A DNA stretch of 11,267 nucleotides from DATDTB01 sp035291025 (GTDB taxonomy: Archaea; Iainarchaeota; Iainarchaeia; JAFGOX01; DATDTB01): positions 1-11,267 of the forward strand of contig DATDTB010000103.1 in the NCBI GenBank assembly GCA_035291025.1, given 5' to 3'. Shown here piece by piece: positions 1 through 6,251 of the stretch. A program made the translations under genes and the position numbers. The notes below the pieces were generated by a model. It ran no database searches. It saw nothing but the letters and a program-made list of their open reading frames with translations, and was not told where the DNA came from. Each line of letters begins with the position of its first letter. Position 1 is the stretch's first letter.

Positions 1-2
1 TG

Positions 3-494
3 AAGGGTGAAAACGCGACTGCGTCGCACATGAACATCGCCTTCGGAACCGGTGGGACGTGGAAGGACGGCGGCGCAAAAGTAATTCACGCCGCGCCAAA
101 CACGAGCTCGAAGGTCGTGGCAAAGTCCATTAGCATGGGCGGCGGGGTTTCGGTTTACCGCGGCCTCTTGAGGATGAACAAGGGAGCCAAGAACGCAAAG
201 TCGCACGTGCAATGCGACGCGCTCATTTTGGACAAGGAGTCGCGCAGCGATACTTACCCGCACAATGAAATTCACGAGCCGACCGCAACCTTGGCTCACG
301 AGGCAACTGTTGGAAGGATTTCCGACGAACAATTGTTTTACCTCATGTCGCGCGGGCTGACTGAAGAGGAAGCGCGTTCAATGATTGTCCTCGGGTTCTT
401 GGACGACGTAATGCGCGAAATTCCACTCGAGTTTTCCATTGAGTTGAACAGGCTCGTGCGAATGGAAATGGCGAAACTGGGGTCGGTGGGCTGA
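3..494 (+). CDS. sufB: SufB, Fe-S cluster scaffold subunit (3' part only)
   Basis: C-terminal part of SufB, the core of the SufBC(D) cytosolic scaffold on which Fe-S clusters are built. The reading frame is open to the left edge, so the true start lies outside the window and the ATG at 30 is internal. The segment reads straight into the SufB beta-helix core and C-terminal helices: GAKVIHAAPNTSS, then SISMGGG..YRG, QCDALILD, a SRSDTYP stretch, AHEATVGRI and EEQLFYLMSRGL. Residues known as essential in E. coli SufB (Cys405 and the His433-Glu434 pair) match Cys at 213-215, His at 297-299 and Glu at 300-302. It ends with ELNRLVRMEM..GSVG, as SufB does. Three bases separate its TGA from sufD, so the two are surely co-transcribed. 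sufC is expected upstream but cannot be seen. Identity is near certain. Confidence 0.96.
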   Translation, partial: KGENATASHMNIAFGTGGTWKDGGAKVIHAAPNTSSKVVAKSISMGGGVSVYRGLLRMNKGAKNAKSHVQCDALILDKESRSDTYPHNEIHEPTATLAHEATVGRISDEQLFYLMSRGLTEEEARSMIVLGFLDDVMREIPLEFSIELNRLVRMEMAKLGSVG

Positions 495-497
495 AAA

Positions 498-1820
498 ATG
501 ATGACTCAAGAACAAGCCTTCACGCCCCAGGCCCTCGAACTCGCGTCAAGGCAAAACAGCGAACCAGACTGGCTGCTTGAGCTAAGGCTGAAGGCCTTGC
601 AGGCGTTCCACGAACTCCCAGTAGAGCTGCCGAAGGACTCGCCACTGGAAAAGCATTACACTGACTTGCGTAAACTGGAGTTGGAAAAATTCGAGCCGCT
701 CGCGTTCAATGGCTACGGAGTGACGTCCGGCGACTTCCCAAGGGAAATCCTTCGAGAAACCAAGCAAAAAAGCTACGCTACATTGGTAATGCACAACTCG
801 AAGACGGCCCTGGCGTACCCGGAATCGCTTGCAAGGCAAGGCGTCATATTCACTGACCTGCGAACGGCTATCCGGGAACACTCGGAGCTCGTGAAAAGGC
901 ACTTGTTCACTGAATGCCACTCCTTTTCGGACTTCAAGCTCGCGGCGCTGCACGCAGCCTACATGGCCAACGGCGTTTTCCTTTACGTGCCGGAAGGCGT
1001 TGACGCAGTCCTGCCCTTCCGCGCGGTTTACAACACGGCTGCTCCTGGGAAGGCGGCGTTTTACCACAACCTCGTTGTCTTGGAGGAAAACGCGAAAGCC
1101 AGTTTTTCTGATGAGTACTATTCAATTGGCGCCACTGGAGATTTTTGGCACAGCGCAATGACTGAAGTGATTGCCTCCAAGGGTTCAACGTTTTCGCAGC
1201 ACTCCCTGCAGGACTTGAGCCACGAGCTCGCGTTCAATTACGACTCCAAGAAGGCCGTGCTGGCTGGAAACGCTTCCGTTGACTGGGTTTTCGCGTCTCT
1301 TGGCGGGAAAACGAACTTGACGCGCGTTGAAAGCGTCCTGAACGGAAGGGGCGCGCGCTCGGACAACTTGGGCGTGTTCCTGGGCCGCGGGGAACAGCAC
1401 GTTGACGTGTCCGCAAACGTCAACCACCGAGTGCGGGACACTGACACGCGCATCCTATTGAAGGGAGTGATTTCCGGGAAAACCACTTCGGTTGCGCGTG
1501 GAATGATTAAAATAGGCGAAACGTCAAACAACTCCAACTCGGATCTAAAAGCTACTACGCTCGTCTTGAGCGACTCGGCGAAAGCCAACGCCATTCCCGC
1601 GCTTGACATTCGCACGAACGACGTGAGGGCAAAGCATGCGGCCTTCATTGACCACTTGGACGAAGAGCAAGTGTTTTACTTGATGAGCCGCGGCTTGGAG
1701 CGAAGGGCAGCGGAACGGCAGGTAATTGGAGGCTATTACAATCAAGTGCTTGACTCGATAAAGGTTCCAGGCGTCCGCGAGGCGTTCAGGAACGCCGTGA
1801 ACTCCAGGCTTGAGGTGTGA
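498..1820 (+). CDS. sufD: SufD, Fe-S cluster scaffold subunit
   Basis: 440-residue SufB/SufD-family protein, the partner that pairs with SufB in the SufBC2D complex. The N-terminal ~130 residues are a helical region, followed by the parallel beta-helix core (YVPEGV..LPFRAVY around 155-175, and NRVRDTDTRI-like repeats to about 360). The C-terminal motif KHAAFIDHLDEEQVFYLMSRGL starts near residue 379. His380 aligns with the functionally important His360 of E. coli SufD. The SufB cysteine motif (QCDALIL) is absent; the equivalent region reads IRTNDVRAKH, which marks this paralogue as SufD rather than a second SufB. The start is ATG 498; ATG 501 directly after it is an equal alternative. The upstream GGTGGG inside the end of sufB is a weak ribosome binding site, so translational coupling is likely. 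Many archaea carry only SufB and SufC, so a distinct SufD gives this operon a bacterial look. Confidence 0.93.
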   Translation: MMTQEQAFTPQALELASRQNSEPDWLLELRLKALQAFHELPVELPKDSPLEKHYTDLRKLELEKFEPLAFNGYGVTSGDFPREILRETKQKSYATLVMHNSKTALAYPESLARQGVIFTDLRTAIREHSELVKRHLFTECHSFSDFKLAALHAAYMANGVFLYVPEGVDAVLPFRAVYNTAAPGKAAFYHNLVVLEENAKASFSDEYYSIGATGDFWHSAMTEVIASKGSTFSQHSLQDLSHELAFNYDSKKAVLAGNASVDWVFASLGGKTNLTRVESVLNGRGARSDNLGVFLGRGEQHVDVSANVNHRVRDTDTRILLKGVISGKTTSVARGMIKIGETSNNSNSDLKATTLVLSDSAKANAIPALDIRTNDVRAKHAAFIDHLDEEQVFYLMSRGLERRAAERQVIGGYYNQVLDSIKVPGVREAFRNAVNSRLEV

Positions 1821-1823
1821 GCA

Positions 1824-2624
1824 ATGGCGAAGTTTTCCCGGGAATTATTGTTTGCGAAAAAGATAGCCGTCAACGGCGGAAGGCTGGCGTTGAAGCGCTT
1901 TAACAACACCGAGTACTCGTTCAAGAAACCGCGCGACTTTGTCACTGCCGCTGACACGGAAGTTGAAAAGTACTTGTTCAAGGCGGTCCGCAGGAAGTTT
2001 CCAAGGCACTCCATTCTTTCAGAGGAAGGCGACAACGACGACGGGGCAGCGGGAACGAATTTCAAGTGGATAATTGACCCAATTGACGGAACGGCCAACT
2101 TTGCAAACGGCATCCCGATTTTTTCGGTTTCCGTTGGCGTTGAAAAGAACGCGAAGCCATTCGCTGGAGCGGTTTACTTCCCTGTGACGGGTGAGCTGTT
2201 TTACGCCGAGAAGGGAAAAGGGGCTTACTTGAACGGGGAAAAAATCAAGGTGCGAACCAAGAGCTACCCCGACATCATCACTCTCTTGGGCCTTAGCTCA
2301 AGTTCTGAAAAACTTGAAAAGGGCTTGAAGGTGTTGAACCATTTCGCGAAGACAACGCTGTACGTTCACTTGCCCAGGGCTACGTGTTTTAGCCTGTGCG
2401 CAATTGCGGCAGGCAGGGTAGATGCATCTATTAGCCCAACTTCAAGCGCCTGGGACTACGCCGCGTCAGTGGTAATACTAGAAGAAGCAGGCGGAACGAT
2501 TGCATCGACTGACGGCAAGCCCTTTGACTTGTACCAAAAGGACGGGTACGTGGCCGCGTCAAGCCGGGAACTCTTGGACGTTTTGGTTGGGAAAGTAAAG
2601 CTATTGTGGCGCCAGGGCTTTTAG
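1824..2624 (+). CDS. Inositol monophosphatase-family (FIG superfamily) phosphatase
   Basis: 266-residue Mg2+/Li+-type sugar-phosphate phosphatase, full length for the family. Metal-binding and catalytic elements are intact: Asp44 (FVTAAD), Glu67-Glu68 (ILSEEGD), the signature D85-P-I-D88-G-T90 followed by ANF, and W210-D211 in the second signature WDYAASVVILEEAGG. Family members hydrolyse inositol-1-phosphate, fructose-1,6-bisphosphate (archaeal type IV FBPase), or 3'-phosphoadenosine 5'-phosphate (CysQ). The substrate cannot be told from the sequence. Its ATG lies three bases after the sufD stop, with a good GAGGTG ribosome binding site at 1812-1817 inside sufD, so it is a true operon member between sufD and sufS. 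A link through sulfur metabolism (a CysQ-like pAp phosphatase) or through archaeal inositol phospholipids is possible; both are inference. Confidence 0.9.
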   Translation: MAKFSRELLFAKKIAVNGGRLALKRFNNTEYSFKKPRDFVTAADTEVEKYLFKAVRRKFPRHSILSEEGDNDDGAAGTNFKWIIDPIDGTANFANGIPIFSVSVGVEKNAKPFAGAVYFPVTGELFYAEKGKGAYLNGEKIKVRTKSYPDIITLLGLSSSSEKLEKGLKVLNHFAKTTLYVHLPRATCFSLCAIAAGRVDASISPTSSAWDYAASVVILEEAGGTIASTDGKPFDLYQKDGYVAASSRELLDVLVGKVKLLWRQGF

Positions 2625-2656
2625 TTATGAAAGCGAGTTAAAAGAGTTGAAGCTAA

Positions 2657-3883
2657 ATGAATCTAGATGTGCAAAGGATACGCGGCGACTTCCCGATACT
2701 CGGATTGCGAGTTAACGGAAAGCCCCTGGTGTACTTGGACAATGCTGCGACAACGCAAAAGCCCCGCCAAGTCCTTGACGCCATTCGAGAGTACTACGAA
2801 AAACGGAACGCAAACGTTCAAAGGGGCATTTACTACTTGAGCGAGGCTGCGACGCAGGCATACGAGGGCGCGCGGGAGAAGACTGCAAAATTCATTGGCG
2901 CCAAGGACGCGGGCGAAGTCGTTTTCACGAGGAACGCGACCGAGGCCTTGAACCTCGTTGCCCATTCGCTGTGCGCGGGCCTGAAGAAAGGCGACCGAGT
3001 AATTCTCTCGAAAATGGAGCACCACTCAAACATTGTCCCGTGGCAGTTCCAGGCGAGGGAAAAAGGGTTGAAGCTCAACTACGTGGACGTGCTCAAGGAC
3101 GGCACGCTGGACTGGGAAGGATTTGAAGAGTTGCTGTGCAAGAAAACCAAGGTCGTGTCGCTCACTCATGCTTCAAACGTCTTAGGCACCATTAACGACG
3201 TGGGAAAAGCCGCGAAGCTCGCCCACGAACACGGCGCGGTAATGATAGTGGACGGAGCGCAAAGCGTTCCCCACATGCCCGTCGACGTTCAAAGGCTGGG
3301 AGTGGACTTCTTGGCGTTTTCCGGGCACAAAATGCTCGGGCCCACTGGCATTGGCGTGCTTTGGGGCAGGAAGGAGTTGCTGGAGAAACTGCCGCCGTTC
3401 CTGGGCGGGGGCGACATGATCCACGAGGTTAGCTTGCATGAGGCTACTTACAATGATGTGCCGTGGAAGTTCGAGGCCGGCACACCAAACACAGAGGGCG
3501 CGATTGGCTTGGGCGCGGCAATTGACTACTTGCAGGGAATTGGAATGGACAACGTAAGGGCGCACGAAGTTGAGTTGACAAGGCACGCCTTGAGCAAGTT
3601 TGACGAGCTTGAAAACGTGAAGGTTTACGGCCCCCGTGATGCTTCCTTGAAGGGTGGCGTTGTCGCGTTCACAATGGAAGGCGTTCACCCGCACGACGTC
3701 GCGCAAGTCTTGGACTCCGAGGGGATTGCAGTGCGGTCAGGCCACGCGTGCGCGCAGCCGTTAATGCAGGAATTGAAGGCAGGGGTTGTGACGCGGGCGT
3801 CGTTTTACGTTTACAACCCCAAGGAAGAAGTTGACGCGTTGCTTGAAGGACTGGGGAAAGTGAAAAAAGTTTTAAGGGCTTGA
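2657..3883 (+). CDS. sufS: SufS, type II cysteine desulfurase
   Basis: 408-residue PLP-dependent aminotransferase class V enzyme that converts L-cysteine to L-alanine and leaves a persulfide on its active-site cysteine, feeding sulfur to Fe-S assembly. Visible landmarks: YLDNAATTQKP at 27-36, the EHHSN motif whose His (about 122) stacks on PLP, DGAQSVPH at 199-206, the Schiff-base lysine Lys225 in FSGHKMLGPTG, and the catalytic loop RSGHACAQP with Cys365. The short loop around this cysteine and the first signature are those of SufS/group II rather than IscS/NifS. Length is normal. ATG 2657 follows a 32-base gap after the phosphatase gene, with only a weak purine-rich stretch (AAGAGTTGAAG) as ribosome binding site. 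It lies next to a SufU-like gene, the common SufS-SufU pairing. Confidence 0.95.
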   Translation: MNLDVQRIRGDFPILGLRVNGKPLVYLDNAATTQKPRQVLDAIREYYEKRNANVQRGIYYLSEAATQAYEGAREKTAKFIGAKDAGEVVFTRNATEALNLVAHSLCAGLKKGDRVILSKMEHHSNIVPWQFQAREKGLKLNYVDVLKDGTLDWEGFEELLCKKTKVVSLTHASNVLGTINDVGKAAKLAHEHGAVMIVDGAQSVPHMPVDVQRLGVDFLAFSGHKMLGPTGIGVLWGRKELLEKLPPFLGGGDMIHEVSLHEATYNDVPWKFEAGTPNTEGAIGLGAAIDYLQGIGMDNVRAHEVELTRHALSKFDELENVKVYGPRDASLKGGVVAFTMEGVHPHDVAQVLDSEGIAVRSGHACAQPLMQELKAGVVTRASFYVYNPKEEVDALLEGLGKVKKVLRA

Positions 3884-3897
3884 CCGAGTGATGCAAG

Positions 3898-4293
3898 ATG
3901 CCGTTGGACATGTACGCAGAGCAAATACTCGAGCATTACAAGAACCCCCGAAACAAGCACGCCTTGCCCGGTGCCCAAATTCGCTTCCGGGAAAGCAACC
4001 CCTTGTGCGGCGACGTAATTGAAGTCTTCCTCAAGGTTGACGGGGGCGAAGTAATTGTTGAGGCGTCGTTTGACGGTCAGGGCTGCGCCATCAGCCAAGC
4101 CTCTGCGTCAATACTGACCGAGGACTTGAAGGGCAAAACACTTTCAGACGTTGAAGCGGTGACGAAGGAAAGGCTCTTGGAGTTGCTGGGCATCCCAGTC
4201 AGCCCGACTCGAATGAAGTGCGCGCTGCTGGCGCTGACTGCCTTCAAGGCAGGGATTGCCGCGTTTCGAGGGAAAAGTGGCGTGCGCAAGTAA
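3898..4293 (+). CDS. sufU: SufU/IscU-type Fe-S scaffold or sulfurtransferase
   Basis: 131-residue IscU-fold protein. The expected ligands are present: Cys37 and Asp39 (NPLCGD), Cys63 (GQGCAISQASAS) and Cys108 (TRMKCALLAL). In Bacillus SufU the equivalent Asp and three Cys bind zinc and receive sulfur from SufS; in IscU they hold a [2Fe-2S] cluster. Motif wording (GCAISQASAS, and Lys107 where IscU has His105) is SufU-like, and the IscU LPPVK motif for HscA is missing. However, only 44 residues separate Cys63 and Cys108, the IscU-like distance, so the insertion of about 17-20 residues that typifies SufU is absent. ATG 3898 has GAGTGA six bases upstream; the ATG at 3891 is out of frame. It is 14 bases after sufS. 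Family certain; SufU versus IscU behaviour is open. Confidence 0.9.
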   Translation: MPLDMYAEQILEHYKNPRNKHALPGAQIRFRESNPLCGDVIEVFLKVDGGEVIVEASFDGQGCAISQASASILTEDLKGKTLSDVEAVTKERLLELLGIPVSPTRMKCALLALTAFKAGIAAFRGKSGVRK

Positions 4294-4299
4294 TTTTCA

Positions 4300-4314
4300 A
4301 AAAGCTTTTATAAG
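4300..4314 (+). promoter_or_regulatory. Archaeal TATA box of the toxin-antitoxin-like module, overlapping a palindrome
   Basis: CTTTTATAAG at 4305-4314 matches an archaeal TATA box, with an A-rich stretch just before it that could serve as BRE. Counting about 25 bases from its centre puts transcription start near 4335-4338, at the first ATG of the antitoxin-like gene, which would make the transcript leaderless or nearly so. A perfect 10-base palindrome, AAAAGCTTTT (4300-4309), overlaps the box and could be an autoregulatory operator, as is usual for antitoxins. The T-runs here may also terminate the suf transcript. Seen by eye only. Confidence 0.5.
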
Positions 4315-4337
4315 ACTTCGAGCGCGTATATGTTGAG

Positions 4338-4562
4338 ATGTCCCCAGGGAAGGCGAGGAAAATGCCAATGCTGAAATCAAGGGAAGACTTGAGCAAAGAG
4401 GTTCAAAGCCTCAAGAAAGAAGTGGAGGTTTTGAAAGAGAAGCTCCAGCGAATGAACCTGCATTTCGCAAACCATGACGACGAGCAGAGAATCCATGATT
4501 ACCTTGAGGAAAAAAAACAAGGAAAACTCCTGTCCCACAAGCAAGTAACGGGACGGGACTGA
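4338..4562 (+). CDS. Coiled-coil antitoxin-like protein paired with RelE-like toxin
   Basis: 74-residue charged protein directly upstream of a RelE-like gene, so very likely its antitoxin, although I recognise no named antitoxin family. Residues 18-39 form an ideal heptad series with hydrophobic a/d positions L18, V22, L25, V29, L32, L36 and M39, predicting a dimeric coiled coil. The tail (HDDEQRIHDYLEEKKQGKLLS) is acidic then basic and could wrap the toxin. Two starts are credible. ATG 4338 lies where transcription should begin from the TATA box at 4305 (leaderless). ATG 4362 (MPMLKSRED, 66 residues) has a better ribosome binding site, the purine-rich GGGAAGGCGAGG just upstream. The stop is one base before the toxin start. 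Base composition is visibly richer in A than the flanking suf genes, which suggests acquisition by transfer. Confidence 0.7.
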   Translation: MSPGKARKMPMLKSREDLSKEVQSLKKEVEVLKEKLQRMNLHFANHDDEQRIHDYLEEKKQGKLLSHKQVTGRD

Positions 4563-4563
4563 A

Positions 4564-4827
4564 ATGGCGTTTTACGTCGAATACTCAAACAAGGCAAGAA
4601 AAGAACATAATTCGCTTGAAAACGTGGTAAAAGAAAGAGTCACGAGCGAAATTGAAGGACTGCGTAACAACCCGTTCCCGCACGGAGTGGAGAGAGTCAT
4701 TTCATACACGGACATTAAAGCATTCCGAGTAAGAATTGGAAACTACTGAATACTTTACTCCGTGCACGTGCAAGAAAACAAGATAGGCATCATAAAAATA
4801 GAAAAGCGTTCACAGTCCTACAAGTAA
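4564..4827 (+). pseudogene. RelE/ParE-family toxin gene interrupted by an in-frame TGA
   Basis: The first 61 codons read as a RelE-type mRNA interferase: MAFYVEYSNKARKEHNSLE, then RVTSEIEGLRNNPFPHGVERV and FRVRIGNY. A TGA at 4747-4749 stops it. Past it, in the same frame, 25 codons (ILYSVHVQENKIGIIKIEKR, then SQSYK) to the TAA at 4825-4827 give exactly the family's C-terminal strands, ending in an R82...Y86 pair of the kind that is catalytic in RelE toxins. The whole is 87 positions, the normal RelE size. The TGA sits where RelE proteins usually have Arg (GDYR-[VI]-LY), so a single CGA-to-TGA change explains it. The 61-residue product would lack the last beta-strands and probable catalytic residues and should be inactive. 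TGA is a normal stop elsewhere in the window, so recoding is unlikely. A sequencing error or strain polymorphism cannot be excluded. Confidence 0.85.
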
Positions 4828-4881
4828 GCCAAATTGTACTGAGTAGTCTTTGCATTGAAACGAGAGTTAAAGGTGAAAAAA

Positions 4882-5517
4882 ATGAATGAAGTTGGACAAG
4901 CACAGAAACCCGCGAAGGTATTTGTGGCAAAAGACATGATGATTGGAGAAGTCGTTGAAAAGTACCCGGAGGCCGCGCCCATAATGCAGGGTTACGGGCT
5001 GCAGTGCGTCGGGTGCCACGTCTCGCCGTACGAGTCAATAGAGCAAGGCATTGCCGGGCACGGCATGGCCGAGGGCGCGTTGGATGAAATGCTTGCCGAA
5101 GTCAACTCAAAGCTGGCGCAGCTGGAAGGCGAGGGAAAGCTTTACATTCAAATCAAGGAAAAGGCAGTGAAGGAAGCAGAGGCCGGCGGGCAAGTCGCGC
5201 TGTACGTAACTGAACGCGCCGCGGGAAAGATTCGCGAGCTTGCCGGAAAGGAAGGCAAGGTAGGCTATGGGCTGCATTTTTCCGTCGCGCCAGGTGGCTG
5301 TTCCGGGTTCAGGTACGACTTGAAGTTCCAGAAAGAGGCGGGCGAGAAGGACGTCACGGTTGAGGCAAGCGGCGTCAAGCTCTTTGTGGACAAGGAAAGC
5401 CTTTCAATGGTGAAGGGCTCGACGGTTGACTACGTTGAAACGCTGCAGGAAAGCGGCTTCGACATCCAAAACCCCAACGCGACAACTGGCTGCGGGTGCG
5501 GCAAGAGCTTTGCCTGA
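4882..5517 (+). CDS. DUF1858 domain fused to A-type (IscA/HesB) Fe-S carrier
   Basis: 211-residue two-domain protein. Residues about 12-75 match DUF1858, the small helical domain associated with hybrid-cluster proteins and ScdA/RIC: KDMMIGEVVEKYPEAAPIM, then GYGLQCVGCHVSPYESIEQG with its redox-type pair Cys42-Cys45. After a charged linker, residues about 104-211 form an A-type carrier: VTERAAGKIREL, APGGCSGFRYDL with Cys140, a VDKESL loop, and the terminal GCGCGKSF with Cys204 and Cys206. The three cysteines of IscA/SufA/ErpA proteins are therefore all present. Such carriers accept clusters from scaffolds and pass them to target enzymes. ATG 4882 is chosen because AAAGGTGA ends five bases before it; an in-frame TTG at 4855 lacks such a site. 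The gene follows the broken toxin module by 54 bases and belongs by function to the suf cluster upstream. Confidence 0.88.
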   Translation: MNEVGQAQKPAKVFVAKDMMIGEVVEKYPEAAPIMQGYGLQCVGCHVSPYESIEQGIAGHGMAEGALDEMLAEVNSKLAQLEGEGKLYIQIKEKAVKEAEAGGQVALYVTERAAGKIRELAGKEGKVGYGLHFSVAPGGCSGFRYDLKFQKEAGEKDVTVEASGVKLFVDKESLSMVKGSTVDYVETLQESGFDIQNPNATTGCGCGKSFA

Positions 5518-5522
5518 TTGCA

Positions 5523-6167
5523 ATGCCCTTCGCTAACCGCGCTGAGGCTGGCAGGCTCTTGGCGGAAGCGCTTTCAAAATACGCGGGACGAAAGGACACG
5601 TTGATTCTGGCAATCCCGCGCGGCGGCCTCGTCATTGGTTACGAATTGTCTAAGGCTCTAAGGCTGCCACTGGACGTGCTTGTCACCAAGAAGATTGGAG
5701 CCTCCGGCAACCCAGAGTACGCCATTGGCGCCGTGGGCCCGGGAAGCAAGTTCGTCTTGAACCCGGACGCTTCCGGTTACGCCCCGCCGGAATACTTCCG
5801 GGACGAAATAAGGCGAATAACGCGCGCCATTGAGGAAAAGTACTTGTTGTTGAAGGGAAGGGAAAAGCCCTTGAACCTTAAAGGGAAGACCGTCATCATC
5901 ACGGACGACGGCGTGGCCACGGGCCAGACATTGCTTTTGGGAATTCAAGTAGTCCGCGCACAGGAACCCAGGAAAATTGTTGTTGCGGTTCCAGTGGCGC
6001 CGCCTGAGTCTCTGGAGTTCTTGGCGGCTGCCGCCGACGAGGTAGTGTGCCTGGAAACGCCTTTGACGTTCAATGCCATTGGTGAGTTCTACCACGACTT
6101 CAGGCAAGTAAGCGACGAGGAAGCCAAGGGGTTTTTGGAAAAGGCTCGAAAGGAAGTTATGGGTTGA
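5523..6167 (+). CDS. Phosphoribosyltransferase-fold protein
   Basis: 214-residue type I phosphoribosyltransferase-family protein of the stand-alone group annotated as 'predicted phosphoribosyltransferase' (COG1926-like). The N-terminus reads RAEAGRLLAEALSKYAGR, then the first phosphate-binding element LAIPRGGLVIGYELSKAL (29-46), VTKKIGASGNPEYAIGAVG (54-72) and the PRPP motif VIITDDGVATGQTL at 124-137 with acidic pair Asp128-Asp129. The bound base or true reaction is unknown for this group. ATG 5523 begins five bases after the A-type carrier stop and gives the family's usual N-terminus; an in-frame GTG at 5496 would overlap the previous gene and add nine atypical residues. No strong ribosome binding site is seen, so translational coupling is likely. 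A functional tie to Fe-S assembly is not evident; it may only share the transcript. Confidence 0.87.
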   Translation: MPFANRAEAGRLLAEALSKYAGRKDTLILAIPRGGLVIGYELSKALRLPLDVLVTKKIGASGNPEYAIGAVGPGSKFVLNPDASGYAPPEYFRDEIRRITRAIEEKYLLLKGREKPLNLKGKTVIITDDGVATGQTLLLGIQVVRAQEPRKIVVAVPVAPPESLEFLAAAADEVVCLETPLTFNAIGEFYHDFRQVSDEEAKGFLEKARKEVMG

Positions 6168-6251
6168 GGGGGCCTGTCCCCGCACCACCCTCTCCCCGGA
6201 AGGCAAAGGCGCCGCGTTGCATTAATATTTTTGCAACCACTGGCAGTGGTT
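6168..6251. terminator. Convergent intergenic region with hairpins and T-tract, putative terminator
   Basis: This short spacer separates two converging transcription units. It holds GGGG-CCTGT-CCCC just after the phosphoribosyltransferase stop (6169-6181). It also holds GTTGCA and TGCAAC as an inverted repeat around an AT-rich loop with a T5 run (6216-6237). A 17-base near-perfect palindrome, AACCACTG-G-CAGTGGTT (6235-6251), overlaps the stop codon of the Nudix gene. Archaeal termination relies mainly on T-tracts, so the ATTTTT run is the most likely terminator for the + strand. The hairpins are seen directly; their role is inferred. Confidence 0.35.

Noticed and set aside
1238..1648. Long open frame on the - strand opposite sufD
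   Set aside because: The + strand frame encodes a clear SufD. The antisense frame gives no family resemblance and reflects the GC-rich third-position pattern of the real gene.
3182..3706. 174-codon open frame on the - strand opposite sufS
   Set aside because: It lies wholly within sufS, whose catalytic motifs are intact on the + strand, and has no plausible ribosome binding site or protein features.
4747..4749. TGA in the RelE-like gene as a recoded sense codon (selenocysteine or alternative code)
   Set aside because: The position is normally Arg, not Cys; no SECIS-like structure is evident; and TGA ends most genes in this window, so it acts as a normal stop.
4855..4881. TTG start extending the DUF1858-IscA protein by nine residues
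   Set aside because: No ribosome binding site precedes the TTG, while AAAGGTGA lies at the right distance from ATG 4882.
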